Assembly: GCF_024808875.1 (NCBI RefSeq)
Contig: NZ_JANUCT010000020.1
Location: forward strand, 1-50,705
Direction: 5' to 3'
DNA from: Methylohalomonas lacus
Lineage (GTDB): Bacteria > Pseudomonadota > Gammaproteobacteria > Methylohalomonadales > Methylohalomonadaceae
DNA length: 50,705 nucleotides
The position numbers and the translations under genes are program-made. Shown here piece by piece: positions 1 through 8,524 of this stretch (within the stretch, counting starts at the first letter, position 1; each line of letters begins with the position of its first letter). The notes beneath the pieces were generated by a model. The model did not search any database. It was not told where the DNA came from and was given only the letters and a program-made list of their open reading frames with translations.

Positions 1-230
1 AACAGCTGCGACAATACGCCTTTCTTCGACCACAGATTGAAACGCCGGAACACCGTGTTCCAGTGGCCGAACGCCGCCGGCAGGTCGCGCCACGGGCAAC
101 CCGTGCGCAGCCGATACAGGATCCCTTCCAGCGTCAGCCGGTGTTCCGCCTTGTTGTACACCCGCCCGCTGAGCTGCAGCAGGCTCGATAGCCGTGACCA
201 GTCGGCATCTGTTAACATCATTCTGGGCAT
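1..230 (-). CDS. IS5-family transposase, N-terminal fragment (runs off window)
   Basis: Translated from the ATG at 230, the minus strand reads MPRMMLTDADWSRLSSLLQL, then a segment containing YNKAEHRLTLEGILYRLRTG, then CPWRDLPAAFGHWNTVFRRF. This is the typical N-terminal DUF4096-like domain of IS5-family DDE transposases, with the hallmark 'R.G.PWRDLP..FG.W.T...RF' signature. About 76 residues are present; the catalytic DDE domain lies outside the window. Whether the full element is intact cannot be judged from here. Confidence 0.8.
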   Translation of the reverse strand, partial: MPRMMLTDADWSRLSSLLQLSGRVYNKAEHRLTLEGILYRLRTGCPWRDLPAAFGHWNTVFRRFNLWSKKGVLSQL

Positions 231-318
231 GGTCGCCTCAACTCACTGTTTTGTCGGAAAAACAATGATAACAGGCACCATGCCCATCCTTAATTAAACC
301 GCAAAGATCAACAGGCCC
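1..318 (-). mobile_element. IS5-family insertion sequence, left part only
   Basis: The first 318 bases are one end of an insertion sequence that continues out of the window. It contains the N-terminal part of an IS5-type transposase (1-230, minus). Just outside that is a probable terminal inverted repeat, which read on the minus strand starts GGGCCTGTTGATCTTTGCGG near position 317. The repeat is followed by CTAG at 318-321, which fits the YTAR target of many IS5-group elements. The other end and the partner target copy are not visible, so the boundary is inferred. Confidence 0.7.
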
Positions 319-330
319 TAGTCTTATTGG

Positions 331-930
331 TTAACTCGCCTGTCCACGACGGTTCGAGAAAAACGCCAGGCCTAGCATGGCCAGTCCGAGCAGCACGAGA
401 GGCGCGGGCTCAGGGACGTTAGTCGAACTTCCACCATAAAGGGTGTAATGACTAATGCCGCCGCCTTGCGTGTTATTTTTATCATATAGAACATCTAAAG
501 CGGTTAACCCTGCTTCGTTCCTGAAGAAGGAGGTACCTAGACCGGTCTTGATGGAGAAATAAAGGGCGTCGGTAGAGAACGAGAAACTATCCACGCCGCC
601 AGTATCTGTCTGTACTGCATCCGTTGACAGGAAACTGGTTCCAGCGAGCGTATTCAACGCATTTGTCTCGGCTTGCTCACTACCAATTATGCCGTAAATA
701 TCGGCCATGGTAGCGGAGAGCGAACCCAGAGTCGTCGGTTGACCAGCGTTGGGGCCGGTGGTGTCGGAACTAGGATCCCCGCCAGTGTATCCTTGACATG
801 CAGGACTTGTGGCTCCAGCGGTACAATCAACTGTTGCCGTAGTACCCGTTATAGTAATAAGGTTTGCTTGTGCGGTCATACTGATCGCTGCAAGCGCTGC
901 TACCAAGATTCCATTCAGTAAAGTTTTCAT
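331..930 (-). CDS. PEP-CTERM sorting domain protein (exosortase substrate)
   Basis: This is a 199-residue secreted protein of unknown function that is the only visible substrate for the XrtA system encoded further on. It has a clear signal peptide (MKTLLNGILVAALAAISMTA) and a low-complexity, Ser/Thr/Gly-rich body with two Cys near residues 36 and 45. It ends in a C-terminal sorting signal: the VPEP motif, a hydrophobic segment (LVLLGLAMLGLAFF) and a basic tail (SNRRGQAS). In this family the exosortase recognises Pro-Glu-Pro and cuts near the membrane. An AGGAG ribosome-binding site lies upstream of the ATG, and a sigma-54 promoter match lies at 997-1012. Only about 12 bases separate its stop from the IS end. 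Confidence 0.9.
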   Translation of the reverse strand: MKTLLNGILVAALAAISMTAQANLITITGTTATVDCTAGATSPACQGYTGGDPSSDTTGPNAGQPTTLGSLSATMADIYGIIGSEQAETNALNTLAGTSFLSTDAVQTDTGGVDSFSFSTDALYFSIKTGLGTSFFRNEAGLTALDVLYDKNNTQGGGISHYTLYGGSSTNVPEPAPLVLLGLAMLGLAFFSNRRGQAS

Positions 931-996
931 TTTTTACTCCTTAAACCCAATTTCTCGGGTGTTAACGAACCATTCTGATTCGGTAATACTCACATA

Positions 997-1012
997 TGCA
1001 ATGCATGCGCCA
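997..1012 (-). promoter_or_regulatory. Sigma-54 (-24/-12) promoter of the PEP-CTERM gene
   Basis: On the minus strand this reads TGGCGC-ATGCA-TTGCA. The sigma-54 consensus is TGGCAC-N5-TTGCW, so there is one mismatch, and both invariant GG and GC dinucleotides sit at the right spacing. It lies 67-82 bp upstream of the PEP-CTERM start. PEP-CTERM genes are known targets of RpoN with the activator PrsR, and prsR is encoded in this window at 28813-30168. Confidence 0.65.
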
Positions 1013-1355
1013 ACTTTGTTATTCGTCACATAATCAATGAGTTAGATAAATCCGTACGCCTGCCAAATACGAGATTGTGTAAACAATTCCGACGCTGAAA
1101 TAGGGCCATGACCTCTTTATCAATCTAGCGTTAAGAGAAATATATAATATATTCAGTTAGTTATATCACCTACCAGCCGGCCGCCGTCCGTTCCGGGGCA
1201 TGTAAGGTTTAGCCATCGCTCCCAGGTCCTTGAAATTCCTATGCATTACTGTCTGTGTCCTATGTCCCGCATGAGCGGTATCAAACATACCGTTGTGTCC
1301 GCTTGTGGCATGATAAATAAAACAAACACCAACCGGTTTTACTAATTCTGCCACC
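1013..1355. other. Intergenic region between divergent PEP-CTERM gene and glycosyltransferase gene
   Basis: I see no convincing gene here. A 71-codon minus-strand reading frame (1166-1381) overlaps the glycosyltransferase start and has no family signature. Apart from the inverted repeat at 1074-1087 and an A+T-rich stretch near 1137-1165 that could hold a sigma-70 promoter for the plus-strand genes, nothing stands out. Confidence 0.5.
1074..1087. promoter_or_regulatory. Short inverted repeat upstream of the sigma-54 promoter
   Basis: ATTGT-GTAA-ACAAT is a perfect 5-bp inverted repeat 62-90 bp upstream of the -24 box of the PEP-CTERM gene. That is where an enhancer-type activator such as PrsR could bind. 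The arms are short and the region is A+T-rich, so chance is quite possible. Confidence 0.25.
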
Positions 1356-2249
1356 ATGTTCCAGGAAAAAATTTCCGTCATTATCCCCGCCTACAACCGC
1401 GGCCGTTATATCCGCCAGACAGTAGAATCTGTATTGAATCAGACTTATACCAATATGGAGCTGATCGTGATCGACGATGGCTCCACTGACGACAGCCGGG
1501 ATATCCTGGAGGGTTACGGTGACCGGATTACCCTACTGGAACACGATGGTCGCCAGAACCGTGGACAGTCGGCCTCGATCAACCTCGGACTGGATCGTGC
1601 CAGTGGCGAATACCTCGCTATACTCGATAGCGACGATTACTGGGAGCCCAACAAGATCGAAAGCCAGGTCGAATATCTCGAACAGCATCCGGAGATCGGC
1701 CTGGTCTACGGTAACGGCACCGCTGTTTCCGGCAACGGCGAGTTCCTGTACAACATTTATCCACCCACGCACCTGGAAGAAAACAAGCCTGAGAAGGTCC
1801 TCCTCAACTGTTATTTCTCGTTGCCTAGTAATGCATTGATGCGTATGGGTCTTTTGAGAAAGGCGGGCTATTTCGATGAAACCCTGCGGGCCGGACAGGA
1901 CCATGATATGGCCGTCAGAATTGCCGAGGTCGCGCGACTTGCCTATATCGACGAGCACCTGTTTCACTACCGACGCCACGGTGAATCCATCAGCAAAAGT
2001 AATAAAGGTGCCGTTAGCCGCTGGAACAACGGCTTTGTCATCCTTGAAAAGGCCAGAAAACGCTATCCCTATCCGCCAGCAGTGATACGCAAGCGAAAGG
2101 CGGTTCTGTATTTCCGACTGTTTCAGTGCGCGTGCGAGAATCAACCCGGCCTCAGGGCACTCCGGAATCTGTTGCTTGCAGGCCTGAACGACCCTGCACG
2201 GGCCCTGGGTGTGCTACTGCGCAGGGAAAAAATCGGCAGTCCGCACTGA
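1356..2249 (+). CDS. GT2-family glycosyltransferase
   Basis: This 297-residue protein is a cytoplasmic or membrane-associated family 2 (GT-A fold) glycosyltransferase. It should transfer a sugar from a nucleotide donor to the growing lipid-linked exopolysaccharide unit. The start SVIIPAYNRG, the nucleotide-binding IDDGSTDDS at residues 39-47 and the metal-binding DSDD at 91-94 are all present. A GQDHDM segment near residue 188 matches the acceptor/catalytic base region. There is no transmembrane tail. It opens a co-directional run ending at 6739. No clear Shine-Dalgarno precedes the ATG, but no better start is near. Sugar specificity cannot be read from sequence. Confidence 0.85.
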   Translation: MFQEKISVIIPAYNRGRYIRQTVESVLNQTYTNMELIVIDDGSTDDSRDILEGYGDRITLLEHDGRQNRGQSASINLGLDRASGEYLAILDSDDYWEPNKIESQVEYLEQHPEIGLVYGNGTAVSGNGEFLYNIYPPTHLEENKPEKVLLNCYFSLPSNALMRMGLLRKAGYFDETLRAGQDHDMAVRIAEVARLAYIDEHLFHYRRHGESISKSNKGAVSRWNNGFVILEKARKRYPYPPAVIRKRKAVLYFRLFQCACENQPGLRALRNLLLAGLNDPARALGVLLRREKIGSPH

Positions 2250-2252
2250 CCG

Positions 2253-3413
2253 GTGGGCGACATGTTCATAATTGAAAACCTTTTCCTGTTTTGCCTGATC
2301 CTGGTACTTTATATCTATGCCGGCTATCCCGCCTGTGCCGCGCTGCTTGCCCGCATGGCGCCGAGGCCCGTACGGACGGCGGAATACGAACCCTTTGTCA
2401 CGGTCATTATTTCGGCTTTCAACGAGGAAGCGTATATAGCCGAGACCATCGAGAACAAACTGCAGCAGGATTACCCGGCCGACAAACTGGAGCTTATCGT
2501 CATCTCGGACGGCTCCACGGACAGAACAGACGAAATCGTGCAGGGTTTTGCCGGCGGCAGTGTCAGGTTCCTCCTACAGCAACCGCGACAGGGCAAAACT
2601 GCTGCAGTGAACCGGGCCGTGGAGCAGGCGCGGGGCGAGATTATCGTTTTCTCCGACGCCAATTCCATCTACCAGCAAGACGCCATCAGGCAGTTGCTGC
2701 AGAACTTTTCCGATCCACGGGTCGGATATGTAACGGGAAAAATGATGTATGTCCACATGGACGGCTCACTGATTGGAACCGGCTGTAGCGCGTACATGCG
2801 TTATGAAAATACCGTTCGCCGGCAGGAATCAAGTTTCGGTTCCATTGTCGGTGTGGACGGCGGCATCGACGCAATGCGCAAATCCCTGTATCGGCCGATG
2901 AACCCGGATCAACTGCCCGATTTCGTGCAGCCGTTGACCGTTGTCGAACAGGGTTTTCGGGTCATCTACGAACCGCGTGCCGTCCTGAAGGAAACCGCGT
3001 GTGCGGACCAGGCCTCCGAATACCGGATGCGGGTACGGGTGTCGCTACGGGCTCTGTGGGCGCTACTGGATAAGCGCCATTTGCTGAACCCCCTCGCCTA
3101 TCCGCTGTTCAGTTGGCAGTTGCTCTCGCACAAGCTGTTGCGCTACGGTGCCTGGTTACCGTTGAGCGTGTTGCTGATATTGAATCCGGTGCTGGCCAGG
3201 GGCAGCTGGTTTTACACCATCCTGCTGTGCATGCAGGTGTTGTTTTATCTATCCGCGTACACGGGATACCGGCTTCAGCGTCAGGGAAGGCGGGCTCCAT
3301 TCGTCTTCTCTGCCCCCTATTATTTTATCCTCATTAACCTGGCTGCCGCTCGCGCAGCCGTTCAGTTTCTGAAGGGTCACAAGCAGGTTCTGTGGATCCC
3401 CCGCACGGGCTGA
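2253..3413 (+). CDS. Membrane-bound GT2 glycosyltransferase (cellulose-synthase-like)
   Basis: This is a family 2 glycosyltransferase of about 386 residues. It has one N-terminal membrane helix (residues about 5-25), a GT-A domain (FVTVIISAFNEEAYIAETIE; SDGSTD at 85-90; SDAN at 134-137) and two or three C-terminal membrane helices. This layout is shared by processive or EpsO/IcaA-like enzymes of exopolysaccharide clusters. It starts 3 bp after the preceding gene. A GTG at 2253 is the outermost start; the in-frame ATG at 2262 is an equally good alternative. It probably extends the same lipid-linked glycan as its neighbours. Confidence 0.85.
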   Translation: MGDMFIIENLFLFCLILVLYIYAGYPACAALLARMAPRPVRTAEYEPFVTVIISAFNEEAYIAETIENKLQQDYPADKLELIVISDGSTDRTDEIVQGFAGGSVRFLLQQPRQGKTAAVNRAVEQARGEIIVFSDANSIYQQDAIRQLLQNFSDPRVGYVTGKMMYVHMDGSLIGTGCSAYMRYENTVRRQESSFGSIVGVDGGIDAMRKSLYRPMNPDQLPDFVQPLTVVEQGFRVIYEPRAVLKETACADQASEYRMRVRVSLRALWALLDKRHLLNPLAYPLFSWQLLSHKLLRYGAWLPLSVLLILNPVLARGSWFYTILLCMQVLFYLSAYTGYRLQRQGRRAPFVFSAPYYFILINLAAARAAVQFLKGHKQVLWIPRTG

Positions 3414-3432
3414 TCCACCTTATTGCCACGCC

Positions 3433-4575
3433 ATGAAGATCATGTACCTTATGGACGCTTACCGGGACCCTTATGCCGGCACCGAGCAGCAATTATACAA
3501 TCTAATCGATGGCTTGGATCGTTCCCGGTTCACGCCAGCTTTGACTTTGTTCCGTCCGTCGGCCCATATCGACCAATACGGCTTCCCCTGCCCCGTCGAA
3601 GTATTGAACATTCGCCGGATGTTCAGTCCGCGCACTCTGATAACAATGATCCGTTTCGCCCTGGCCCTGAGACGGGAGCATTACCGGCTGGTGCACATCT
3701 TTTTCAATGACGCCTCCATTCTTGCGCCGGTGTTTCTGAAGATCTTCGGTATCCGGGTCGTCATTTCCAGACGCGATATGGGATTCTGGTATACACCGGG
3801 CAAGCTGGCGATTCTTAGAGGCAATCGCTTCTTTATCGACAGGGTCATTGCCAACAGCGAGGCCGTAAAACGGGTAACGCACGACAAGGAACGAGTCCCC
3901 CTGGAGAAAATCCAGGTGATCTATAACGGCCATGCGCAGCCAGCCACCAATCCGGTTGATGACAGTGCACTCGAAAATTCATCTTACCTAAAGAACGGGG
4001 AAAAGGTTATCGGGATCGTCGCGAATATCCGGCCGGTAAAAAGAATCGATGATCTGATCCGCGCCTTTGGCCTGCTACGTCGGAACCGCACCGATGTAAA
4101 GCTCGTGATTGTGGGATCCGGCGATACGGGGCCGTTGCAGGAACTGGCCCGGGAACTGGATCTGGCCGATCATGTGCATTTTACAGGGGCGAAAACGGAT
4201 ATTCCGCCTATAATCAGGCAATTCGATGTCGGCGTGTTGTGCTCGGAGTCCGAGGGCTTGTCGAACGCCATCATCGAATACATGCAATGTGGCGTTCCCG
4301 TCGTCTGTACCGACACCGGCGGCAACAGGGAACTGGTGCAGGATGGAGAAACGGGCTATCGGGTGCCGGTGGGAGACATCGATATGCTCGCTGGAAAGAT
4401 CGGCCAGCTGTTGGAGGAGCCCGACCGCGCCGCCATCATGGCACACAGGGCCGCCGCTCGCGTGGCCGAATTATGCAATATGCAATCCATGCTGTCGCGA
4501 CATGCTGCGCTGTATGCGGGTTTAGCCGACTCGAGGGTAAACGCCGGAGACAAAAAAACATGCCCGAGCGAATAA
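3433..4575 (+). CDS. GT4-family glycosyltransferase
   Basis: This is a 380-residue GT-B fold glycosyltransferase. The N-terminal acceptor half carries the glycine-containing loop near YAGTEQQLYNL. The C-terminal donor half has IGIVANIRPVKRIDDLIRAF and the E-x7-E signature in SESEGLSNAIIE. It then has a GVPVVCTDTGGNRELV segment typical of the Glycos_transf_1 family. Retaining enzymes of this family use nucleotide-diphosphate sugars. Its 3' end overlaps the following deacetylase start by 16 bp, so the two are probably translated together. Confidence 0.85.
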   Translation: MKIMYLMDAYRDPYAGTEQQLYNLIDGLDRSRFTPALTLFRPSAHIDQYGFPCPVEVLNIRRMFSPRTLITMIRFALALRREHYRLVHIFFNDASILAPVFLKIFGIRVVISRRDMGFWYTPGKLAILRGNRFFIDRVIANSEAVKRVTHDKERVPLEKIQVIYNGHAQPATNPVDDSALENSSYLKNGEKVIGIVANIRPVKRIDDLIRAFGLLRRNRTDVKLVIVGSGDTGPLQELARELDLADHVHFTGAKTDIPPIIRQFDVGVLCSESEGLSNAIIEYMQCGVPVVCTDTGGNRELVQDGETGYRVPVGDIDMLAGKIGQLLEEPDRAAIMAHRAAARVAELCNMQSMLSRHAALYAGLADSRVNAGDKKTCPSE

Positions 4576-5561
4576 AGGGACGGATCATCAGGGCTGCCTG
4601 CTCTATGGGGGGCTACCGCCTAGCCCGGTTATTGACCAGGAACCACCCCCGGGTTCTGATGTATCATCGCTTCAGCGCTTTGGAAGAAAGCGGCAAAGTC
4701 TCCGCAGCGACCTTCGAGCGGCAGGTCATCGAACTTAAGAAAAACTGCAACGTACGTTCCCTCTCCGACCTCTTCAAGCTTGTTCGTGAGGGCAACCCCC
4801 TCCCCCCCAACACAATTGCCATTACCGTCGATGATGGTTATGACGACTTCTATCGCATTGCCTATCCGATCCTGAAAAGATACGGACTACCGGCGACCAT
4901 TTATATCACCACCGATTTCATTGACGGTGAACTGTGGCTGTGGCCGGACAAAATCACCTATATACTGAACAATACGAGCTCAGACAAAACCACGCTCAGG
5001 CTCGCAGATGGCAGCGAGATGGTACTGTCTTTGCTGACAGCCGCCGATCGGTCCGGAACCTGGTCCCGATTAATCGATCACTGCCTGACCCTTGGTGAGC
5101 AGGATCGGTGGAGTTTCATCGAAAATCTCGGCCGTGATCTTGCAGTTGACGTCGACGCCAAACCGCCTACCACCCACGCCCCCATGTCATGGACGGCCGT
5201 CAGAGAAATTTCAGAAAACGGCATCGAGATCGGCGCACACACCCGCAGTCATCCCGTTCTGAGCCGATTGAACAGGGATCGGCTTCGTGAGGAGATACAC
5301 GGCAGCAAAAAACAGCTCGAGGATATTATCGGCAAATCAGTGACTGACTTTTGCTATCCCAACGGCCAACCAGCCGATTATAACGATGAAGTTAAACGCA
5401 TGGTCATCGACTGCGGCTATTCCAGTGCCACAGTTGCCTTTCATGACAAACATGTCTGGAAGGACCCGTTCGAGATCCGGCGTTACGGGGTGGGTGCCGA
5501 CCCTGTGCAGTTCCGCAAAGCGATCTACGGCATCGAATACCTTTCTGATCGGCTTCAATAA
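4560..5561 (+). CDS. Polysaccharide deacetylase (CE4 / NodB-like)
   Basis: This predicted 333-residue enzyme removes N- or O-acetyl groups from the polysaccharide. The NodB fold is recognised by ITVDDGYDDFY (motif 1, metal and catalytic Asp), HTRSHPVLSRL (motif 2, the HxxSH metal ligands) and DFCYPNGQ (motif 3). There is no signal peptide, which suggests action at the cytoplasmic side or a non-classical location. The frame is open further upstream (to 4239), but that part is a shadow of the GT4 gene. The ATG at 4560, preceded by GGAGA and overlapping the GT4 stop, is the sensible start. A second, XrtA-type deacetylase is at 22262-23155. Confidence 0.87.
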   Translation: MPERIKGRIIRAACSMGGYRLARLLTRNHPRVLMYHRFSALEESGKVSAATFERQVIELKKNCNVRSLSDLFKLVREGNPLPPNTIAITVDDGYDDFYRIAYPILKRYGLPATIYITTDFIDGELWLWPDKITYILNNTSSDKTTLRLADGSEMVLSLLTAADRSGTWSRLIDHCLTLGEQDRWSFIENLGRDLAVDVDAKPPTTHAPMSWTAVREISENGIEIGAHTRSHPVLSRLNRDRLREEIHGSKKQLEDIIGKSVTDFCYPNGQPADYNDEVKRMVIDCGYSSATVAFHDKHVWKDPFEIRRYGVGADPVQFRKAIYGIEYLSDRLQ

Positions 5562-5614
5562 TAAGTTATGTCCTCTTCCGGCCACTCTCAGTTTTATACC
5601 ACTCAGCGCTAAAC

Positions 5615-6739
5615 ATGAAAATACTGCACATCATCGACAGCGGGGGGTTATACGGCGCCGAGAATATGCTGCTTGACCTCATGTCTGAACAGGTTAAACA
5701 GGGACTCCGGCCCCTGCTTTGCAGTATCGGCTCCCACGCCTGCGGAGAGAAGGAAATAGAACGGCATGCGACACAGCAGAATCTAGAGGTCATTTCACTA
5801 AGAATGCGTGCCGGCCTGAACCTGTATGGCGCTTACCGGATTCTACGTACCGCACGGTACAACCGGGTGGATATCCTGCATTCCCATGGCTACAAAGGGA
5901 ATATACTGGCGGGGTGCGTGCCCCGGGCCGTCAGAAAAATGCCACTGCTATGCACCGTGCACGGCTGGACCAGCACCAGCGCCGTATCGAAGATGGCGCT
6001 GTACGAATGGCTTGATCGTCGCCTGCTGCGCTATAAGGATGCGGTCGTAGCCGTGAACCAACTGATGCTGGGCGACGCCAGGCTGATGTCCGCGAATATA
6101 CCCACGGACCGGCTTCACGTGGTGAACAACGGCATTACACTGGAGCCAGGAACAACGGATACCTCAGGGGTGCTAGACACAATCCGCGAGTTCTGTCGCG
6201 AAGGCTTCATCATCGGTGCAGTAGGCCGCCTTTCGAGGGAAAAGGGCTACGTATACCTGCTGGAGTCAATCGCACGGCTGCACCAGGGAGGGCACAGGGT
6301 CAGGCTGGTGCTCGCCGGAGACGGGCCCTTAAAGGCCGAGTTACAGGAAAAAGCGGCACGGCTTAATATCGAGGACAACGTCCTGTTCGCGGGGTATCTG
6401 AAGGACGCTGGCCGCTGTCTGCACTTTTTCAATGTGTTCGTGATCAGCTCGCTCAGCGAAGGCCTGCCGATAGCCTTGCTAGAGGCGATGCGGGCCAGCG
6501 TCCCCGTAGTCGCAACCCGGGTAGGCGGCATTCCGGAGGTACTCGCGAACGGTAAATCAGGCATTCTGGTTCTCCCCGGTAACGCCCAAAAGCTGGCCGA
6601 AGCGATAGCACAAATAAAACAGGATCCGAAACAAGCCGCTCTACTGGCCCAGGAAGCGGAAAACAGGGTTAAGGATCATTATTCCAGTGAAACAATGGCA
6701 CAGAATTATCTGAATATTTATAAACAACTCTACCAGTAG
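5615..6739 (+). CDS. GT4-family glycosyltransferase
   Basis: This is a 374-residue GT-B glycosyltransferase of the Glycos_transf_4/Glycos_transf_1 type. It has an N-terminal glycine loop (IIDSGGLYGAENMLLDL), a HSHGYKGNILAG segment, the donor-domain IGAVGRLSREKGYVYLLESI and the E-x7-E box in SEGLPIALLEAM. It resembles the capsular GTs of exosortase A clusters. It is the last gene of the 1356-6739 run, and a 440-bp gap follows. Confidence 0.85.
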   Translation: MKILHIIDSGGLYGAENMLLDLMSEQVKQGLRPLLCSIGSHACGEKEIERHATQQNLEVISLRMRAGLNLYGAYRILRTARYNRVDILHSHGYKGNILAGCVPRAVRKMPLLCTVHGWTSTSAVSKMALYEWLDRRLLRYKDAVVAVNQLMLGDARLMSANIPTDRLHVVNNGITLEPGTTDTSGVLDTIREFCREGFIIGAVGRLSREKGYVYLLESIARLHQGGHRVRLVLAGDGPLKAELQEKAARLNIEDNVLFAGYLKDAGRCLHFFNVFVISSLSEGLPIALLEAMRASVPVVATRVGGIPEVLANGKSGILVLPGNAQKLAEAIAQIKQDPKQAALLAQEAENRVKDHYSSETMAQNYLNIYKQLYQ

Positions 6740-6892
6740 GGTTGTTCAATGTATTTGTTTGTCTCGTTAAATCTAGCAGAGGAAAATAGGCATTTGTTGT
6801 CTAGATCTAGTCTCTGAAATGGCATTAGTTACAGCTCCTGTCAGATATTCTCCTACCCCAAAGAGACAAAAACTTCAGATCATCAGACTACC

Positions 6893-6912
6893 TAAATGTA
6901 CGCTATCGCACA
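6893..6912. promoter_or_regulatory. Crp/Fnr-type site (copy A)
   Basis: TAAATGTACGCTATCGCACA shares the 15-base core GTACGCTATCGCACA exactly with the copies at 41341-41360 and 43152-43171. Here the outer left arm is degenerate, and no -10 box lies 16-17 bp away on either strand. Binding is therefore plausible but its effect is unclear. Confidence 0.5.
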
Positions 6913-6945
6913 GACGAGGATACGTCCAAAAGTTAATTTAAATGT

Positions 6946-7125
6946 ATGAAATCTGTGTATGTGCTCACCTGCAGATCAGTTGATCTGTATGCCGTCGAAA
7001 CAATGCTTTCGGATTGGTTCGGTGATCAGTACGGCTAAATAGACGGAACAAAGGAATACTGGCTTCGTATGATCCAGCTAAAACCATGCGCAAATAAGAT
7101 TCTGGATCGCTATACACCCTCTTAA
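6946..7125 (+). pseudogene. Possible decayed reading frame with one internal stop
   Basis: From the ATG at 6946 the frame reads MKSVYVLTCRSVDLYAVETM for 30 codons to a TAA at 7036-7038. It then stays open for another 28 codons (IDGTKEYWLRMIQLKPCANK) to 7125. The composition looks protein-like, but the length is short enough for chance and I recognise no family. Treat it as a possible remnant at the boundary of the A+T-rich block. Confidence 0.2.
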
Positions 7126-7183
7126 TAATAGAATTATTATAAAGTACGTATTTCGCCAGAAATCAGAAACAGCCCTCTGCTAA

Positions 7184-8524
7184 ATGGCAATAACATATAA
7201 TCAGTTATTTTCCCGCAAGGAATCCAGACTATCGGTAACAAGTTTTACTTGGTGTCTGTATCTGCTATTTATAGTCAGTTTTTTCTTGCATCTCTCCGCA
7301 CGAATCCCCGGAATCAGTGTTTTGCGTCCGGATCTAATGCTGGCCGGTGGCATTTTTTTCATGCTGATCCTGGAACAAGGCAAGTTATCGGGCCGTTTCT
7401 CTGGCTCATGCAGTCGCATTTTGTTGCTCTTCATCGCCTACATAATGATATCTACACCCTTTACTGAGTGGCCAGGTAGCGTACTGCGTGGCAACCTAGT
7501 AGATTTTATCAAAGCCATCGTATTTTTCTATTTCACGATATTGATCGTAGATACGGATGTGCGTCTGAAACACTTCATATTTATTTTTATGGCATGCCAG
7601 ATAGTAAGAATACTGGAACCGTTATATCTGCACGAGTTGTATGGTTACTGGGGCAGCCAGACCTACTTGGGATATGGAGAATTTGCCGATCGACTTGGCG
7701 GCGCTCCGTCCGACATCATCAATCCAAACGAACTGGCCTTCCTCATCGCAATGTTGTTCCCCTTCCTGCATTATTTGTGGGGAAATGGCCGTTTTCTAGC
7801 CAAATTTAGTTATTTAAGCTTAGTGCCAGCATTGTTATATGTCCTGGTGCTAACAATGTCCCGTAGCGGCTTTATAGCTATGCTGATCATTGCCTGGAAT
7901 ATATTCATAAAATCCAGATACAAGCTGGTTCTTATTATTGCTGGTTGCATTATCTCCATAATGGCTTGGACCAATATGACAGAGATACAAAAAGATCGAT
8001 ACATCTCTATAACCGGGGCTGAAGAAGTACAGGGTGCGAGTACCTTTCGGGGGCGTACCGATGGCATGATGACAGAATTGGGAGTGGCATTGGAAAGGCC
8101 CGTGGTAGGTCATGGTCTGGGGACCTCAAGAGAAGCAATGTATAATGTGGCCGGAGGGGCTCAAATCTCTCACAACCTGTATCTCGAGACTTTGATGGAG
8201 ACAGGGATCATCGGTCTGCTTATTTATCTGTTTTTCCTAAAAGCAGTTCATGACACTTTAAAACAAGCTAACGGACGGTTATTCAAAGCAGACAACCAGG
8301 ACAAAAAGAGAAAAAAAGGAAAACCGTATTCAGATAGCGATTTTCTGCGTTATGAGCGAAACCTACTTATGGCCTTAATCGCCGTTTTCTGGATGTTTAT
8401 AATATTTAGCTTTGCCCAGTATGGTCTGTCTCGATATCATTGGTATTTTCTGGCCGGCGCAGCGGTAGTATTGCACCGGCAAATAACTGAAAAGACCATA
8501 TTGCCGAACAAGACTTTGTCATGA
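7184..8524 (+). CDS. O-antigen ligase/polymerase family membrane protein (Wzy-like)
   Basis: This is a polytopic membrane protein of 446 residues with roughly ten to twelve hydrophobic segments. It has a large periplasmic loop and the Wzy_C signature: TMSRSGFIAMLI followed later by GHGLGTSREA and SHNLYLETLMETGIIGLLIY. Such proteins either polymerise repeat units on the lipid carrier or ligate glycan to an acceptor. With a Wzx flippase at 14464-15978 and a Wzc-like chain-length protein at 26466-28067, a polymerase role fits best. Its stop overlaps the next gene's start by 4 bp (ATGA). Confidence 0.85.
   Translation: MAITYNQLFSRKESRLSVTSFTWCLYLLFIVSFFLHLSARIPGISVLRPDLMLAGGIFFMLILEQGKLSGRFSGSCSRILLLFIAYIMISTPFTEWPGSVLRGNLVDFIKAIVFFYFTILIVDTDVRLKHFIFIFMACQIVRILEPLYLHELYGYWGSQTYLGYGEFADRLGGAPSDIINPNELAFLIAMLFPFLHYLWGNGRFLAKFSYLSLVPALLYVLVLTMSRSGFIAMLIIAWNIFIKSRYKLVLIIAGCIISIMAWTNMTEIQKDRYISITGAEEVQGASTFRGRTDGMMTELGVALERPVVGHGLGTSREAMYNVAGGAQISHNLYLETLMETGIIGLLIYLFFLKAVHDTLKQANGRLFKADNQDKKRKKGKPYSDSDFLRYERNLLMALIAVFWMFIIFSFAQYGLSRYHWYFLAGAAVVLHRQITEKTILPNKTLS

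Larger units (their letters stand above)
6740..7183. other. Intergenic region with Crp-type site and possible gene remnant
   Basis: This 444-bp gap separates the GC-richer glycosyltransferase run from the A+T-rich block. It holds a Crp-type site at 6893-6912 and a possible decayed reading frame at 6946-7125. It also has several small palindromes, such as CTAGATCTAG near 6801, and a distant 6-bp pair of GTCTCT and AGAGAC arms. I see no clear terminator after 6739 and no clean sigma-70 promoter for the gene at 7184. Confidence 0.5.

Noticed and set aside
1533-2144. 203-codon minus-strand frame
   Set aside because: Antisense shadow of the GT2 gene at 1356-2249.
4239-4559. Upstream extension of the deacetylase frame
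   Set aside because: It reads through the GT4 gene in another frame; the conserved protein starts at 4560.
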